This document shows, piece by piece, positions 53,350-62,830 of a stretch of DNA of 64,000 nt (positions are counted from its first letter, which is position 1; each line of letters opens with the position of its first letter). Source of the DNA: JAFGJU01 sp964570935 (GTDB lineage Bacteria; Eisenbacteria; RBG-16-71-46; JAFGJU01); NCBI GenBank assembly GCA_964570935.1, contig CAZMZP010000003.1, positions 4,824 to 68,823 on the forward strand, in the 5' to 3' direction. A program made the position numbers and the translations under genes. Under the pieces are notes generated by a model. That model was not told where the DNA came from and did no database searches. It saw nothing but the letters and a program-made list of their open reading frames with translations.

Positions 53350-54705
53350 TCAAGAAGCGGCCGGGAGCGCGGCGCCTTCCTTTCGCGCGGCCTGGAGCAG
53401 GAAGACGGACGCGGCCGGCATGAACCAGAAACTCTGATTGAGCTGGATGCTCGTCAGAAGTCCGCAGACCAAGAAGGCAAGGTAGGACATTTGATAGGCG
53501 CGGGCAAGATAGAAAACGGCAGAACCGGCCCGCGCGGTCCTCTCGGCGCGCCGCATCAGGCTGAAGGTGGCCGCGATGACGAACACCATCCCGGCGACCC
53601 CCAGGAGCCCGCTTTCGGCCGCGACGTGCAGATACATGTTGTGGGCGACCAGCGACCAGAGGATGTCGCCGTACTCGGTGGACTTGTCCAGGTACGCCCC
53701 CAGGCCCACTCCAGTGACCGGATTCTCCGAGAACATCGTCACGCCGGCGCGCATCGCGCCCGAGCGCAGGTACGAGGAGTAGTCTCCCGTGAGGAATCCG
53801 CCTCCCGCGAGTCTGAGCCAGAAGCCTGCGGGTATCAGAAGGGGCAGAAGGACGATGAAGGCGGCCACGCCGGCTTTCACCCACGCCCGGCGCCTCTCGC
53901 GTACGGCTATCGCGACCAGCACAACGACCATCGAGATGAGGCCGGTTCGCGCCAGAGTTGTGAAGTTGGCCGCTATGAGCGCGAGCGTCACCGCGGCGAG
54001 GACGAACCGCAGCGCCTTCTTCCTCGTTAACGCCATCGTGTAGGCCGCGATGGGCATCGCCGTCACCATGATTATGGCCAACTCATTCGCGTTGCCGGCG
54101 AGCCCCGACGCCCGGTAGGCCACGCCCAGCTGAACGAGCACGTTTCCCTGGGAGAAGGCCCAGAGCGCCAGGAACGCGCCCAGGCCCGCGCCGGCCACGA
54201 GCGAGCAGCTCACGAAAACCGCGCTCCTCGTGTCCCGCACCAGGTTCACCAGCACAAGATACAAGAGAAGGGACTTGGCGATGATAATAAGCGCCGGCCC
54301 GCTGGACTCCGGATTGGGAGAGAGCATGACTGACAGCAGTAGCGTCAGGACGTAAACGAGAAGCGCCAGGTCCACTCTGGTGCCGGACACGGTGGAGTCA
54401 GACGTCAGCAGCGCCCTCAGGACCATCGCCAGCGCCGCCAGGACCAGGACCACGGAATACAGCCCCGGAACGTAGGCGGAAGACACGTTCCCGTATGCCA
54501 GAAAGGTGAGAAGGCAGGTCGCCATAAGCGGGTGCAGTGTGACTGCCGCGGCCGCCCCGATTCCCGCCAGAGCCAGGACCAGGATCAGAAGCACTCTCAC
54601 CCGGGCCGCGGCCATGATGAGCGCGGCCGTGAGCAGCACGGCCAGCGAAAGACCCCGTTCCAGCGCCGCGCGGCCGGAGACGTTTGTCCTGGCGACGTCC
54701 GGCAT
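53350..54705 (-). CDS. O-antigen ligase/polymerase (Wzy-like) membrane protein
   Basis: A 451-residue polytopic protein (about 10-12 hydrophobic segments) with the Wzy_C-type loop AHNMYLHVAAESGLLG and FSENPVTGVGLGAYLDK before it. ATG at 54705 overlaps the flippase stop as TGATG. Given the adjacent Wzx and Wzz genes it is most likely the repeat-unit polymerase; a WaaL-type ligase is the alternative because the two families are not separable by sight. Confidence 0.85.
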   Translation of the reverse strand: MPDVARTNVSGRAALERGLSLAVLLTAALIMAAARVRVLLILVLALAGIGAAAAVTLHPLMATCLLTFLAYGNVSSAYVPGLYSVVLVLAALAMVLRALLTSDSTVSGTRVDLALLVYVLTLLLSVMLSPNPESSGPALIIIAKSLLLYLVLVNLVRDTRSAVFVSCSLVAGAGLGAFLALWAFSQGNVLVQLGVAYRASGLAGNANELAIIMVTAMPIAAYTMALTRKKALRFVLAAVTLALIAANFTTLARTGLISMVVVLVAIAVRERRRAWVKAGVAAFIVLLPLLIPAGFWLRLAGGGFLTGDYSSYLRSGAMRAGVTMFSENPVTGVGLGAYLDKSTEYGDILWSLVAHNMYLHVAAESGLLGVAGMVFVIAATFSLMRRAERTARAGSAVFYLARAYQMSYLAFLVCGLLTSIQLNQSFWFMPAASVFLLQAARKEGAALPAAS

Positions 54706-56201
54706 CAACCCGCCTCTCTGAATCCCTTTATGAGCGCCAGCTTCTCCCTGGCGACAGTGAGCGCCGCCCTGGCCTCGTCCCGACTGACCGAGAATCGCGC
54801 CCAGAGCCCTATCAACACCAGGCCGGGAAGCAGGAACACTGGCCTGTCCGGGGGCATGACGCCGCAGACCAAGACCAGGCCGAGCGACATCGCCAGAAGC
54901 CGCCTCAACGGTCCTCCGAACGAGAAGCCGATGCTCCTGCGCGCATAGCCGTAGTTGAGCACACAGTGTATCAAATAGGCGACGCAGTGGGCAATCGGCG
55001 CGGCCAGCAGAAGGAGCGCCGGGTCGCCGAAATCGCCCAGCCTCGAGAGCAGGAGCAGAAACGCGGCCATCAACGACACGTTCATGACGACGTCCAACCC
55101 GACCCACGTCCGGAGCCTGCCCTGAGGCAGCATCCATATCCCCAGCATCCAGGCAACCGCCCTGAGGAAGTCGGCGACGAACTGCGCGGGCAGCAGCCTC
55201 TCACCCTGCGCGAACTCCGGAGAAAACAGCAGCGGCACCAGCCAGTGCCTGGCCACGAGCATGACCGAAGCGCACGCGGTGACGAGCAGGACGGACAGTC
55301 GTATGGCGCTCCTCATCTCGTGAACGACGGAATCGCGTTCCTTGAGTTCGCTCAGTCTGGGAAAGGCGTAAGCCGAAACCGAATTGAGTATGAGCATCAG
55401 GTACTGAAAGGATATTCCGAGCGCCACCTGGTAGATACCGTTCGCGTCAGGTCCCAGTGTCCTCATGACGATGCTCCGCACCGCCAGCAGGTTCACCCAG
55501 TAGAGCGCGCCCACGGCCAGACTGCTCACGCCGTAGGCAAGGAGCTCCCTGACGAGCGAGCGGTCGACGCCGGGACTTCCGCCGAATCCGGCGGCGGCGT
55601 ACAACGGCCTGGCGACGATGCGGATGACGAGATAGCCCAGGGCGGCCGCGAGTACTATGTGGATCACGGCGCCCTTCCACCTGAGGAAATACACGAGCGG
55701 GACCAGAACGAGAAGGCCCGCGGCCGCGGCTGCGGCGTTCGATAGCGCGTACCGCCGCATGCTCTTCAGGCCCTGGATCACCGCAAGATGGAAGCTGAAC
55801 TGAACGAGCAGAGGCACGGCCAGCGCCGCCAGGGCGACCGCCCAGGAAAGCTCGTCGCTGCCGAACACGAGCGTTGCCAGCTGCTTCCTGAAGACGAGCG
55901 CCACGGCCAGCGCCACCGCGCTCGCCAACAACGTGGGCACGAGTCCGCTCGCCTTGAGCCGTGACAGTCCGTCCCGGTCCCCCCTGGAAGAGAACTCGGC
56001 TACGTACTTCGCCATTCCGACGCTGATTCCGAGTGACGCAAGAGAGCTCAGGATGTTGACGAGGTTCCCGACCTGCGCCAGGAGCCCCACGCCCGCCGTT
56101 CCGACAAGCACGGCCAGGAGCTTGTTCCTGAGCACCGCCGTCACTACCCCGAGCAGTGACGACGTCCCGACGAGCGCGGTCGAAGTCACAAGTCTCTTCA
56201 T
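54705..56201 (-). CDS. Wzx-type oligosaccharide flippase
   Basis: A 498-residue MOP-superfamily flippase with about 14 hydrophobic segments, moving undecaprenyl-linked repeat units across the inner membrane. The opening TSSLLGVVTAVLRNKLLAVLVG with GTAGVGLLAQVGN is typical of polysaccharide flippases. It is coupled by ATGA to the GT2 gene upstream and by TGATG to the polymerase downstream. Confidence 0.9.
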   Translation of the reverse strand: MKRLVTSTALVGTSSLLGVVTAVLRNKLLAVLVGTAGVGLLAQVGNLVNILSSLASLGISVGMAKYVAEFSSRGDRDGLSRLKASGLVPTLLASAVALAVALVFRKQLATLVFGSDELSWAVALAALAVPLLVQFSFHLAVIQGLKSMRRYALSNAAAAAAGLLVLVPLVYFLRWKGAVIHIVLAAALGYLVIRIVARPLYAAAGFGGSPGVDRSLVRELLAYGVSSLAVGALYWVNLLAVRSIVMRTLGPDANGIYQVALGISFQYLMLILNSVSAYAFPRLSELKERDSVVHEMRSAIRLSVLLVTACASVMLVARHWLVPLLFSPEFAQGERLLPAQFVADFLRAVAWMLGIWMLPQGRLRTWVGLDVVMNVSLMAAFLLLLSRLGDFGDPALLLLAAPIAHCVAYLIHCVLNYGYARRSIGFSFGGPLRRLLAMSLGLVLVCGVMPPDRPVFLLPGLVLIGLWARFSVSRDEARAALTVAREKLALIKGFREAG

Positions 56202-57142
56202 CCGCCGACTCCTCTCTTGAGGGCCTTGAGCGCCGCGGCAGGCCGCGGGCCCAGGAGAGAGAGGGCGTAGAAAGGAAGCGCCTCGACTCTGAGCGGGTCG
56301 TTTGCCAGCGCCTTCGCGTACAATCTGCGGGCGTCGCCCGCGCGCCCTGAGAAGAGATAGTTTCGGGCGAGCATGGACGCCATTCTGGCTCTGCCCCTGG
56401 CGAGACCGGCGCGATTCTCCCGCGATTCCGGCGCGAGCTCGGCCTGGACGATGTCGAGAGCCCGCAGGGCGTCCTCGAACAGGGCCGCCTTGTCACCCGT
56501 CATTTCCTGGTGTCCGACCGTGTTCGTGCAGAGCCGCTCGCTCACGAACCCTACCCCGCCCCTCACGGACAGTCTCAACCACAGGCACCAGTCTTCGGCC
56601 ATCCTGAGCGACTCCTCGAACCCGCCGACGGAGCGCACCGCGTCAGTTTTCGCGAGCGCCGTCGAGAGCGCGATGAAGTTTCTTTGCAGGAGGGCGCTCA
56701 GCACGCGCCCGCTCGCGGGACGTTCGCGGCGGCTGTGCAGGTAAAGAAACCTGCCGCTCTCGTCCACGAAGCCCGTGTCCGTGTAGCAAAGGACGAGCTC
56801 CGGCTCCCGGAGCATCAGGCCGACCTGACGCTCCAGCTTCTCCGGAGCCCAGGTGTCGTCCGAATCCAGAAAAGCCAGGAATCTTCCGGAGGCCTCATCG
56901 ATGGCGCTGTTTCTGACAGTGGATGGCCTGCCCTGGTGTTCCAGGCGCAGGACACGAACGCGAGAGTCGTATTTCTTCAGCCGCTCCTGCGTGTCGTCAG
57001 TGGAGCCGTCGTCCGCGACGACGACCTCTAAGTCTCTGTATGTTTGGCCGAACACGCTCTCCAGCGCGCGCTCGAGCAGGGCTCCGCGGTTGTACGTGGC
57101 CATGACTACGCTGACTTCGGGCATCGCTTTGAGGATCCCCAT
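56198..57142 (-). CDS. Glycosyltransferase family 2 protein
   Basis: A 314-residue GT-A transferase. SVVMATYNRGALLERALESVFGQTY, VADDGSTDDTQE, the DxD-type FLDSDDTWAPEKLERQV, and WCLWLRLSVRG are the family motifs. ATG at 57142 has GGAA upstream; an internal ATG six codons later is also possible. The C-terminal 80 residues are Arg/Ala-rich helices. Its stop overlaps the flippase start (ATGA). Confidence 0.9.
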   Translation of the reverse strand: MGILKAMPEVSVVMATYNRGALLERALESVFGQTYRDLEVVVADDGSTDDTQERLKKYDSRVRVLRLEHQGRPSTVRNSAIDEASGRFLAFLDSDDTWAPEKLERQVGLMLREPELVLCYTDTGFVDESGRFLYLHSRRERPASGRVLSALLQRNFIALSTALAKTDAVRSVGGFEESLRMAEDWCLWLRLSVRGGVGFVSERLCTNTVGHQEMTGDKAALFEDALRALDIVQAELAPESRENRAGLARGRARMASMLARNYLFSGRAGDARRLYAKALANDPLRVEALPFYALSLLGPRPAAALKALKRGVGG

Positions 57143-57257
57143 GGAATTCCGGCGCCCTGGCGCGGGCCGAGGAATCGAGATGCCGCCGTGCTTGACGCTG
57201 AGGACAGGAATGCGGGACTCCGCTCGCGGAGAGAGGATTCGCCCGGCTCCGCAGGCA

Positions 57258-58493
57258 CTAGCGTCTCCTGCGCAACAACCTTCGCGCCCCTCCGAAGGCG
57301 CCGGACAGGTCCGCCCGGATCTCGGCCGTGGTGTCTCTCAGCGACTCCCAGTCCCGGGGCCTCGTATGCTTCAGTCTGTCCAGATGCTCCGACAGAGAGG
57401 CGTAGAAGATGCTCAGGAGGACGCTCAACCCGCCCGCGATCGCCAGTATGATCAGACGTCTGGGCCGGCTCTTCTTCTCGGGAGGCCTGGCCACGTCCAG
57501 TATCTGAATCGTGGGGGTGTCTTTCACTTCCTGTATCTTGGCGTGTTCGTGCTGTTCCGTTAGCAGGCCGAAGAGGGTCTCCTGAACTTTCACGTCGCGC
57601 AGCAGTCTCCCGTACTCGAGCGCCAGTCCGGGTACGCGGGCGAACGGGACCGACAGTGTGCCGTAGTCGGTCGATTCCCTCGAGCCCTCGTTCATGGTGT
57701 TTATCCTGCGTTTCGTCTCTGAGATCTCCATCTGCTTGCGCACGATCTCCGGGTGGCCGGGGGTCATGGTGCGCTGAAGCAGTCCCAGCTCGATCTCCGC
57801 CATGGCCAGCCTGCCCTCCAGCTCCGCCACGTTCTGTATTTGAGCCTTCATCTGCTCGTTGATGGAGATGGCTCTGTTCCTCTCCTGGAAGCTCCTCAGG
57901 GTGTCCTCGGCCCCGACCAGGGCTTGCGAGGTGGTGTTCAGCCTCTCCTCCAGGAAGATGCGGTTGTTTCGCGCTCTGGCGCTGCTGACCTCGCGGTTGA
58001 TCCGGTTGAGCGTCTCCACGAAGCTGTTGGCCACGTCGGCTGCTCTCTGCCTGTTTGTGTCCTCGAAGCTGAGGATCACAAAACCCTCCGGCCCCACCCT
58101 CACCCTCGTGTGGGAAAGACACTCCTTCACCGCGTCGTCCATCGTCTTGGAGCGGTAGCGCGTCTTTAGATTGTGCTTCTTAATGACGGCCTCCACCACG
58201 GTCCTGCTCTTCAGAATGGAGGCGTAGACATGTGATGGGGTGGCGAAGGCCGGCAGGACCATTTCCTGGCCGCCGAGGGCGCCCATGCCCTGGAGCAGTG
58301 ATGAGGCCAGACCCATGAAGGACGATTCCCGTTCCGGAGGGAGGATGGACGTGGTGGCCCTGTACCAGTTGGGAAGCAGGAGAAGGACTATGACCGCCGC
58401 GACGCAGACCGCGAGCACGGTCCTGAGGATGAACCTCCTCCACCGCGCGATCAGAAGATACAGGCCGTAAACGTCGAGCCTTCCGGGTTCCAA
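57258..58493 (-). CDS. Wzz/GumC-type chain-length determinant protein
   Basis: A 411-residue inner-membrane co-polymerase. One transmembrane segment near residues 20-42 (ILRTVLAVCVAAVIVLLLLP) and another near 345-365 (LIILAIAGGLSVLLSIFYASL) flank a periplasmic coiled-coil region (about 140-260). PPEKKSRPRRL precedes the second segment. No cytosolic tyrosine-kinase domain is fused. It works with the Wza-like protein encoded next. Confidence 0.88.
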   Translation of the reverse strand: MEPGRLDVYGLYLLIARWRRFILRTVLAVCVAAVIVLLLLPNWYRATTSILPPERESSFMGLASSLLQGMGALGGQEMVLPAFATPSHVYASILKSRTVVEAVIKKHNLKTRYRSKTMDDAVKECLSHTRVRVGPEGFVILSFEDTNRQRAADVANSFVETLNRINREVSSARARNNRIFLEERLNTTSQALVGAEDTLRSFQERNRAISINEQMKAQIQNVAELEGRLAMAEIELGLLQRTMTPGHPEIVRKQMEISETKRRINTMNEGSRESTDYGTLSVPFARVPGLALEYGRLLRDVKVQETLFGLLTEQHEHAKIQEVKDTPTIQILDVARPPEKKSRPRRLIILAIAGGLSVLLSIFYASLSEHLDRLKHTRPRDWESLRDTTAEIRADLSGAFGGARRLLRRRR

Positions 58494-58663
58494 GCTGTCT
58501 CCTTGTTCCTTCGGCCGCGGGGTCTTCTCCGCCGCGTCGCGGCTCTCGCCGCCGCGACGGGAAGCGCGAGAGCCCGCATGCTATCACGCGGTCAGAGCGG
58601 TGTCAACGCGCGCCCGTTCCCGCCAGTCGCGCGCCGTTCGCGCGGGGAACGTCACGCCCGGCT

Positions 58664-60202
58664 TCAGTCTTTCGTCGCTTCATAGATGACGATGTATATG
58701 GTCGCGAGCTGGGCCAGCAGCGCTGCGGTGTCCTTCACTAGCGCCCACCGCGCCCCCTCGGGCTTGGTGGGCACGAAAATCTCGTCGTTTGGCCGCACGT
58801 AACCGGCCTCGCCCGAAGACAGCGACTGACCCGTCGAGAATCTCTTTATCAAAGTCTTCCTGCCGGAGGCCTTCTTGGTGAGCCCGCCCGCCTCGCGTAT
58901 GTAGAAACCGGCCTTCTTGTCGGGCGCGTACTTCACGTAACCCGGCCGGCGCACTTCTCCCGAGACAAGGACGTAGTCCACCTTGCGCGGGATCTCTATG
59001 AGGTCGCCGGCTTCCAGTAGAATGTCTTCCTTCTTCTCCCCTCCGGCCAGGAGCTTCACGAAGTCGGTCTTGACCCTCGCGAGCTCGCCGCTGGGCAAGG
59101 AGTCCGGCCGGATCACCCTGGCCGAGCTCAGGTCCGCCTGCGCGGTCAGCCCGCCCGCCCTCGCGATGAGCCCGGAGAGAGTGTCCTCGCGCCGGTTGAT
59201 GGCGTACCAGCCCGGGAACACGACTTCCCCTCCGACGTAGACTTGATGCCGCTCCAGGTAGTGCGTCGGGGTCCTCACAAAAACCCTGTCTCCGTCCCTC
59301 ACGTCGAAGTCCGTCTCGCCGTTCAGGACCGCGGCCAGCCGGAACTGGACTGACTCACTCCGCTCGTCGTCCACGAAACGGCTTATCTCGCCCTTCTCGA
59401 GGTCGGCCTGGGGAGTGACTCCGCCCACCAGTCTGAGCACTCCGGAAAGCTTCTCACCCTCCAGCAGCTCGTAGGCGCCCGGGAACATCACTCCGCCGCT
59501 CACCGCGAAGTAGTGCTTGGCCCTGGGCACATGTATGACGTCCCCGTCCGACAGGAAGGGGTTGAGGGACGGGTCCCCCGCCAGGAAAAACGACACGAGG
59601 TCAACTCTCATCGTCTTTCCGTCGCGACGCCTCAGCTGTATGTTCCTGAGCGAGGAGCTGTCCCTGAGCCCCGGTCTGCTGAGGCTTTGAGCGGCGTTGT
59701 TCAGCAGCTCCGACACCCTGGTGGCGGCCGAAGCGACGTAGGAGCCGGGGCGCTCAACCTCGCCCGAGACGTGCACCTTGAACCTCCTCAGCGTGACAAG
59801 CCGCACGTCCACCTCCCCACGCCGAAGCGCGCCCAGCACCACCTTCCCTATCAGGCCTCTCGCGTCCTCGAGGCTCATGCCGGCCACGGCCAGCGTGCCG
59901 TAGTCGGGTATCAGCACCTTGCCTTCCGCGTCCACCTGGAGCAGGTAGCCCAGTCTGGCCGCCCCCCAAACCTCGACTCCCAGCACATCACCCGGGCCGA
60001 GCAGGTAGACGCGCGGGTCCACCGGGCCTTCCTGGAGCGGCGCCTGCTCGCCCGCGGGCAGGGCCTGGGAGTCGGAATAGCCCGACCGCCCGCCGGAGCT
60101 CCCAGCGGAGAGGGGGACCTGCCCGAAAGGATTGGCCCGGACACCGCACGCGAACACGACCAGGAAGACGACCAGAGCCGCGAGAGACAGTCGCATTTTC
60201 AT
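58664..60202 (-). CDS. Wza-type polysaccharide export outer-membrane protein with SLBB domains
   Basis: A 512-residue exported protein: signal peptide LSLAALVVFLVVFACGVRA, then a polysaccharide-export domain (YLLGPGDVLGVEVWG, residues 65-150), and three or more SLBB domains (VHVSGEVERPGSY, FAVSGGVMFPGAYELLEGEKLSG, VYVGGEVVFPGWYAINRREDTLSGL, VLVSGEVRRPGYVKY). The C-terminal hydrophobic helix probably spans the outer membrane. No lipobox Cys at the cleavage site, unlike E. coli Wza. Confidence 0.9.
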   Translation of the reverse strand: MKMRLSLAALVVFLVVFACGVRANPFGQVPLSAGSSGGRSGYSDSQALPAGEQAPLQEGPVDPRVYLLGPGDVLGVEVWGAARLGYLLQVDAEGKVLIPDYGTLAVAGMSLEDARGLIGKVVLGALRRGEVDVRLVTLRRFKVHVSGEVERPGSYVASAATRVSELLNNAAQSLSRPGLRDSSSLRNIQLRRRDGKTMRVDLVSFFLAGDPSLNPFLSDGDVIHVPRAKHYFAVSGGVMFPGAYELLEGEKLSGVLRLVGGVTPQADLEKGEISRFVDDERSESVQFRLAAVLNGETDFDVRDGDRVFVRTPTHYLERHQVYVGGEVVFPGWYAINRREDTLSGLIARAGGLTAQADLSSARVIRPDSLPSGELARVKTDFVKLLAGGEKKEDILLEAGDLIEIPRKVDYVLVSGEVRRPGYVKYAPDKKAGFYIREAGGLTKKASGRKTLIKRFSTGQSLSSGEAGYVRPNDEIFVPTKPEGARWALVKDTAALLAQLATIYIVIYEATKD

Positions 60203-60206
60203 GTTG

Positions 60207-61313
60207 TCAATTCCTCTTTTTCTCGAGCCACGCGGCCAGCACCGCGGCGATGCGCGAGGAGGCCTTGCCGTCCCACAGCGGAGGCACCCTGCCCTGTTTG
60301 CCGCGCCCCGCGATTATCTGGCGGGCCTCACTGATTATTCTTGCCGGGTCGGTGCCCACCACCGTGTTCGTACCGTAGGACACCGTGACCGGTCTCTCCG
60401 TATTTTCTCTGAGAGTGAGACACGGCACTCCCAGAACCGTGCTTTCCTCCTGTATCCCTCCCGAGTCCGTCAGGATCAGCCTGGAGGAAACAAGCAGCCT
60501 CAGAAAATCGAGGTAGCCCAGCGGCTCCGTCAGCAGGAAATCCGGCGCCCGGCCGAGCTGCCTCTTGAGCCTCTCGGCCTGGAGACCCTTCCGGGTGCGC
60601 GGGTGGACCGGGAAGACGACTGGAAGCTCCTTCTGGATCTCACACACTGCCTCCACGATGCGCGACAGCGACTCCTCGCTGTCCACGTTGCTGGGTCGAT
60701 GCAGGGTCAGGACCGCGTAGTTTCGCTCGCTCAGCGAGAGTCTCGATAGCACGTCGGACCGCCGTGCCATCTCAATGTGGTTCCTGAGACTGTCAATCAT
60801 CACGTTGCCCACGAAATGTATTCTCTCCGGAGGCACGCCCTCGTTTCTCAAGTTTGTGTTGGCCTCCTCGCACGTAGTGAAGAGAAGACTCGAGAGCGAA
60901 TCGGTGACCATCCGGTTTATCTCTTCGGGCATCGACCTGTCGAAGCTCCTCAGACCCGCCTCCACGTGCGCCACGGGGACGTGGAGCTTGACTGAGGCCA
61001 GGGAGCACGCCAGCGTGGAGTTCACGTCGCCGACCACCACCACCAGCGCCGGCTTCTCGGCCAGCAGCACTTTCTCGAACTCCATCATGACGCGGGCCGT
61101 CTGCACGGCGTGGGAGCCGGAGCCAACGCCCATGTGCAGGTCCGGGGCCGGTATCCCGAGCTCCTCGAAGAACACGTCCGAGAGCTCTCTGTCGTAGTGC
61201 TGGCCGGTGTGCAAGAGAAGGGGCCGGATGACCGGGAACGCCTTCACCTCGTCCAGGATCGGAGCTATCTTCATGAAGTTGGGCCTGGCGGCGCCCACGA
61301 AGACCGTCTTCAA
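60207..61313 (-). CDS. wecB: UDP-N-acetylglucosamine 2-epimerase, copy 2
   Basis: 368 residues, same family as copy 1: VGAARPNFMKIAPIL, LHTGQHYDRELSDVFF, HVEAGLRSFDRSMPEEINRM, TLHRPSNVDSEESL and LTDSGGIQEESTVLGVP. It is well diverged from copy 1 rather than a fresh duplicate. It lies between the Wza-like protein and RmlB and, with the UDP-sugar dehydrogenase, suggests UDP-ManNAc(A) synthesis. Confidence 0.93.
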   Translation of the reverse strand: MKTVFVGAARPNFMKIAPILDEVKAFPVIRPLLLHTGQHYDRELSDVFFEELGIPAPDLHMGVGSGSHAVQTARVMMEFEKVLLAEKPALVVVVGDVNSTLACSLASVKLHVPVAHVEAGLRSFDRSMPEEINRMVTDSLSSLLFTTCEEANTNLRNEGVPPERIHFVGNVMIDSLRNHIEMARRSDVLSRLSLSERNYAVLTLHRPSNVDSEESLSRIVEAVCEIQKELPVVFPVHPRTRKGLQAERLKRQLGRAPDFLLTEPLGYLDFLRLLVSSRLILTDSGGIQEESTVLGVPCLTLRENTERPVTVSYGTNTVVGTDPARIISEARQIIAGRGKQGRVPPLWDGKASSRIAAVLAAWLEKKRN

Positions 61314-61323
61314 ATGCCTACCT

Positions 61324-62358
61324 TCACCGAGAGCCGTACATCCTGTCGTAGTACTGCCTGTACGTGTCCCCGGATTTTATCTTCTCCCACCACCAGCTGT
61401 TCTCGACGTACCAGCGCACTGTGGCGGCGACGCCGTCCTCGAACGGAATGCGCGGCGCCCAGCCGAGTGTCTGCCTTATCCTCGTCGTGTCGAGGGCGTA
61501 GCGCCTGTCGTGAGACGGCCTGTCTGTCACGTGCTCCAAAAGCTCGGAGGATTTTCCCAACAGCCTGAGAATCCTTTCAGCGATCTCGAGCACCGAGAGC
61601 TCGTTGCCGCCGCCGATGTTGAACACGCCGCCTTCCACGCCCTCCCTGCCGATGAGCGCCAGCAGGGCGGAACAGTGGTCGTCCACGTGTATCCAGTCCC
61701 TCGTGTTCCGGCCGCTCCCGTAGACGGGCAGTTTCCTGCCTTCGACGGCGTTAGTGATGAAGAGCGGGAACAGCTTCTCGGGATACTGGTTGGGCCCGTA
61801 GTTGTTGCTGCACCGGGTTACGACCACCGGGACCTTGAAGCTGGCGTAATACGAGAACGCGAGCCGGTCTGCGCCGGCCTTGCTGGCGGCATACGGGTTC
61901 GTGGGCGTGAGCGGCGCGTCCTCGGTGGCCGGCGCTCCGAGTATCTCCCCGTAGACCTCGTCGGTGGATATCTGGACGAATCTCCTCAGACCCAGCTTCC
62001 GCGCCGCCTCGAGCAGCACGTGCGTTCCGTAGACGTCCGTGAGCACAAAACTGGAAGGGTCGCCCAGGGACCTGTCCACGTGGGTTTCCGCCGCGAAGTT
62101 GACGCAGACGTCGCAGCCGTCCATCGCCCCGGCGACGGCGCCCGGGTCGCATATGTCTCCTTTTATGAAACTGTACCGGGAGTCGCGCTCCAACCCCGTC
62201 AAGTTGTCGGGATTCCCGGCGTAGGTCAGCTTGTCCAGCACCGCCACGCGCGCATCCGCGCAGTCGTTCAGGACTCGCTTGACGAAGTGGCTCCCTATGA
62301 AGCCCGCGCCGCCGGTGACCAGGTATTTCGCCTTCGCGCTCCAGCCGGCGTCAGCCAT
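61324..62358 (-). CDS. rfbB: dTDP-glucose 4,6-dehydratase
   Basis: NAD-dependent SDR of 344 residues making dTDP-4-keto-6-deoxyglucose. LVTGGAGFIGSHFV, the NFAAETHVDRS signature, STDEVYGEI, catalytic NPYAASKAGADRL (Tyr, Lys) and TRCSNNYGPNQYPEKL are all RmlB-specific. The ATG overlaps the RmlC-like gene by 8 bases. RmlA and RmlD are not in the window. Confidence 0.95.
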   Translation of the reverse strand: MADAGWSAKAKYLVTGGAGFIGSHFVKRVLNDCADARVAVLDKLTYAGNPDNLTGLERDSRYSFIKGDICDPGAVAGAMDGCDVCVNFAAETHVDRSLGDPSSFVLTDVYGTHVLLEAARKLGLRRFVQISTDEVYGEILGAPATEDAPLTPTNPYAASKAGADRLAFSYYASFKVPVVVTRCSNNYGPNQYPEKLFPLFITNAVEGRKLPVYGSGRNTRDWIHVDDHCSALLALIGREGVEGGVFNIGGGNELSVLEIAERILRLLGKSSELLEHVTDRPSHDRRYALDTTRIRQTLGWAPRIPFEDGVAATVRWYVENSWWWEKIKSGDTYRQYYDRMYGSR

Positions 62359-62806
62359 CTTTTCTCTCCCAGTTGTACGGGATCTCGCCGCCGTGCGGGT
62401 CGATCCTGTGCTCGTCGGGACTCTTGTAGTCGTAGGGCTCGGTCGGGCAGTTGACCAGGTATCCCGGCTGCGTGCCCATGGCCTTCATCCCGTGCACCAC
62501 GAACGGAGGGATCACCAGCAGCATGGGGTTGAGCTCTCCCATGAAGAACTCGTTCAGCTCGCCGAACGTCGGCGACTCTTTGCGCTGGTCGTACAGCACC
62601 ACCTTCATCATTCCCTTCACTATGATGAAATAGTCCGTCTGGAGCTTGTGATAGTGCCATCCCTTCACGACGCCCGGATAGGCGACCGACACGTAAACCT
62701 GCCCGAACTTCTGGAACAGCGCGTCGTCGCTCCTCAGCATCTCCATCAGGTATCCCCTTTCGTCGGGGATGACTCTCAGCGACTTCGTCTTGACGCCTTC
62801 AATCAT
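62351..62806 (-). CDS. dTDP-4-dehydrorhamnose 3,5-epimerase-like cupin
   Basis: A 151-residue cupin, shorter than RmlC (about 180). DERGYLMEMLR, the catalytic His of VVKGWHYHK, and PPFVVHGMKAM are the RmlC-like motifs. It is overlapped by rfbB, so it probably acts on the RmlB product, as a 3-, 5- or 3,5-epimerase or ketoisomerase. ATG at 62806. The tail ends with YNWERKDG. Confidence 0.85.
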   Translation of the reverse strand: MIEGVKTKSLRVIPDERGYLMEMLRSDDALFQKFGQVYVSVAYPGVVKGWHYHKLQTDYFIIVKGMMKVVLYDQRKESPTFGELNEFFMGELNPMLLVIPPFVVHGMKAMGTQPGYLVNCPTEPYDYKSPDEHRIDPHGGEIPYNWERKDG

Positions 62807-62830
62807 CGTTCACCTCTCATCGTGCATCCG

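Noticed and set aside
53315..53884. N-terminal extension of the glycosyltransferase starting at 53314
   Set aside because: It overlaps the polymerase gene in another frame and the GT-B fold begins right at ATG 53314.
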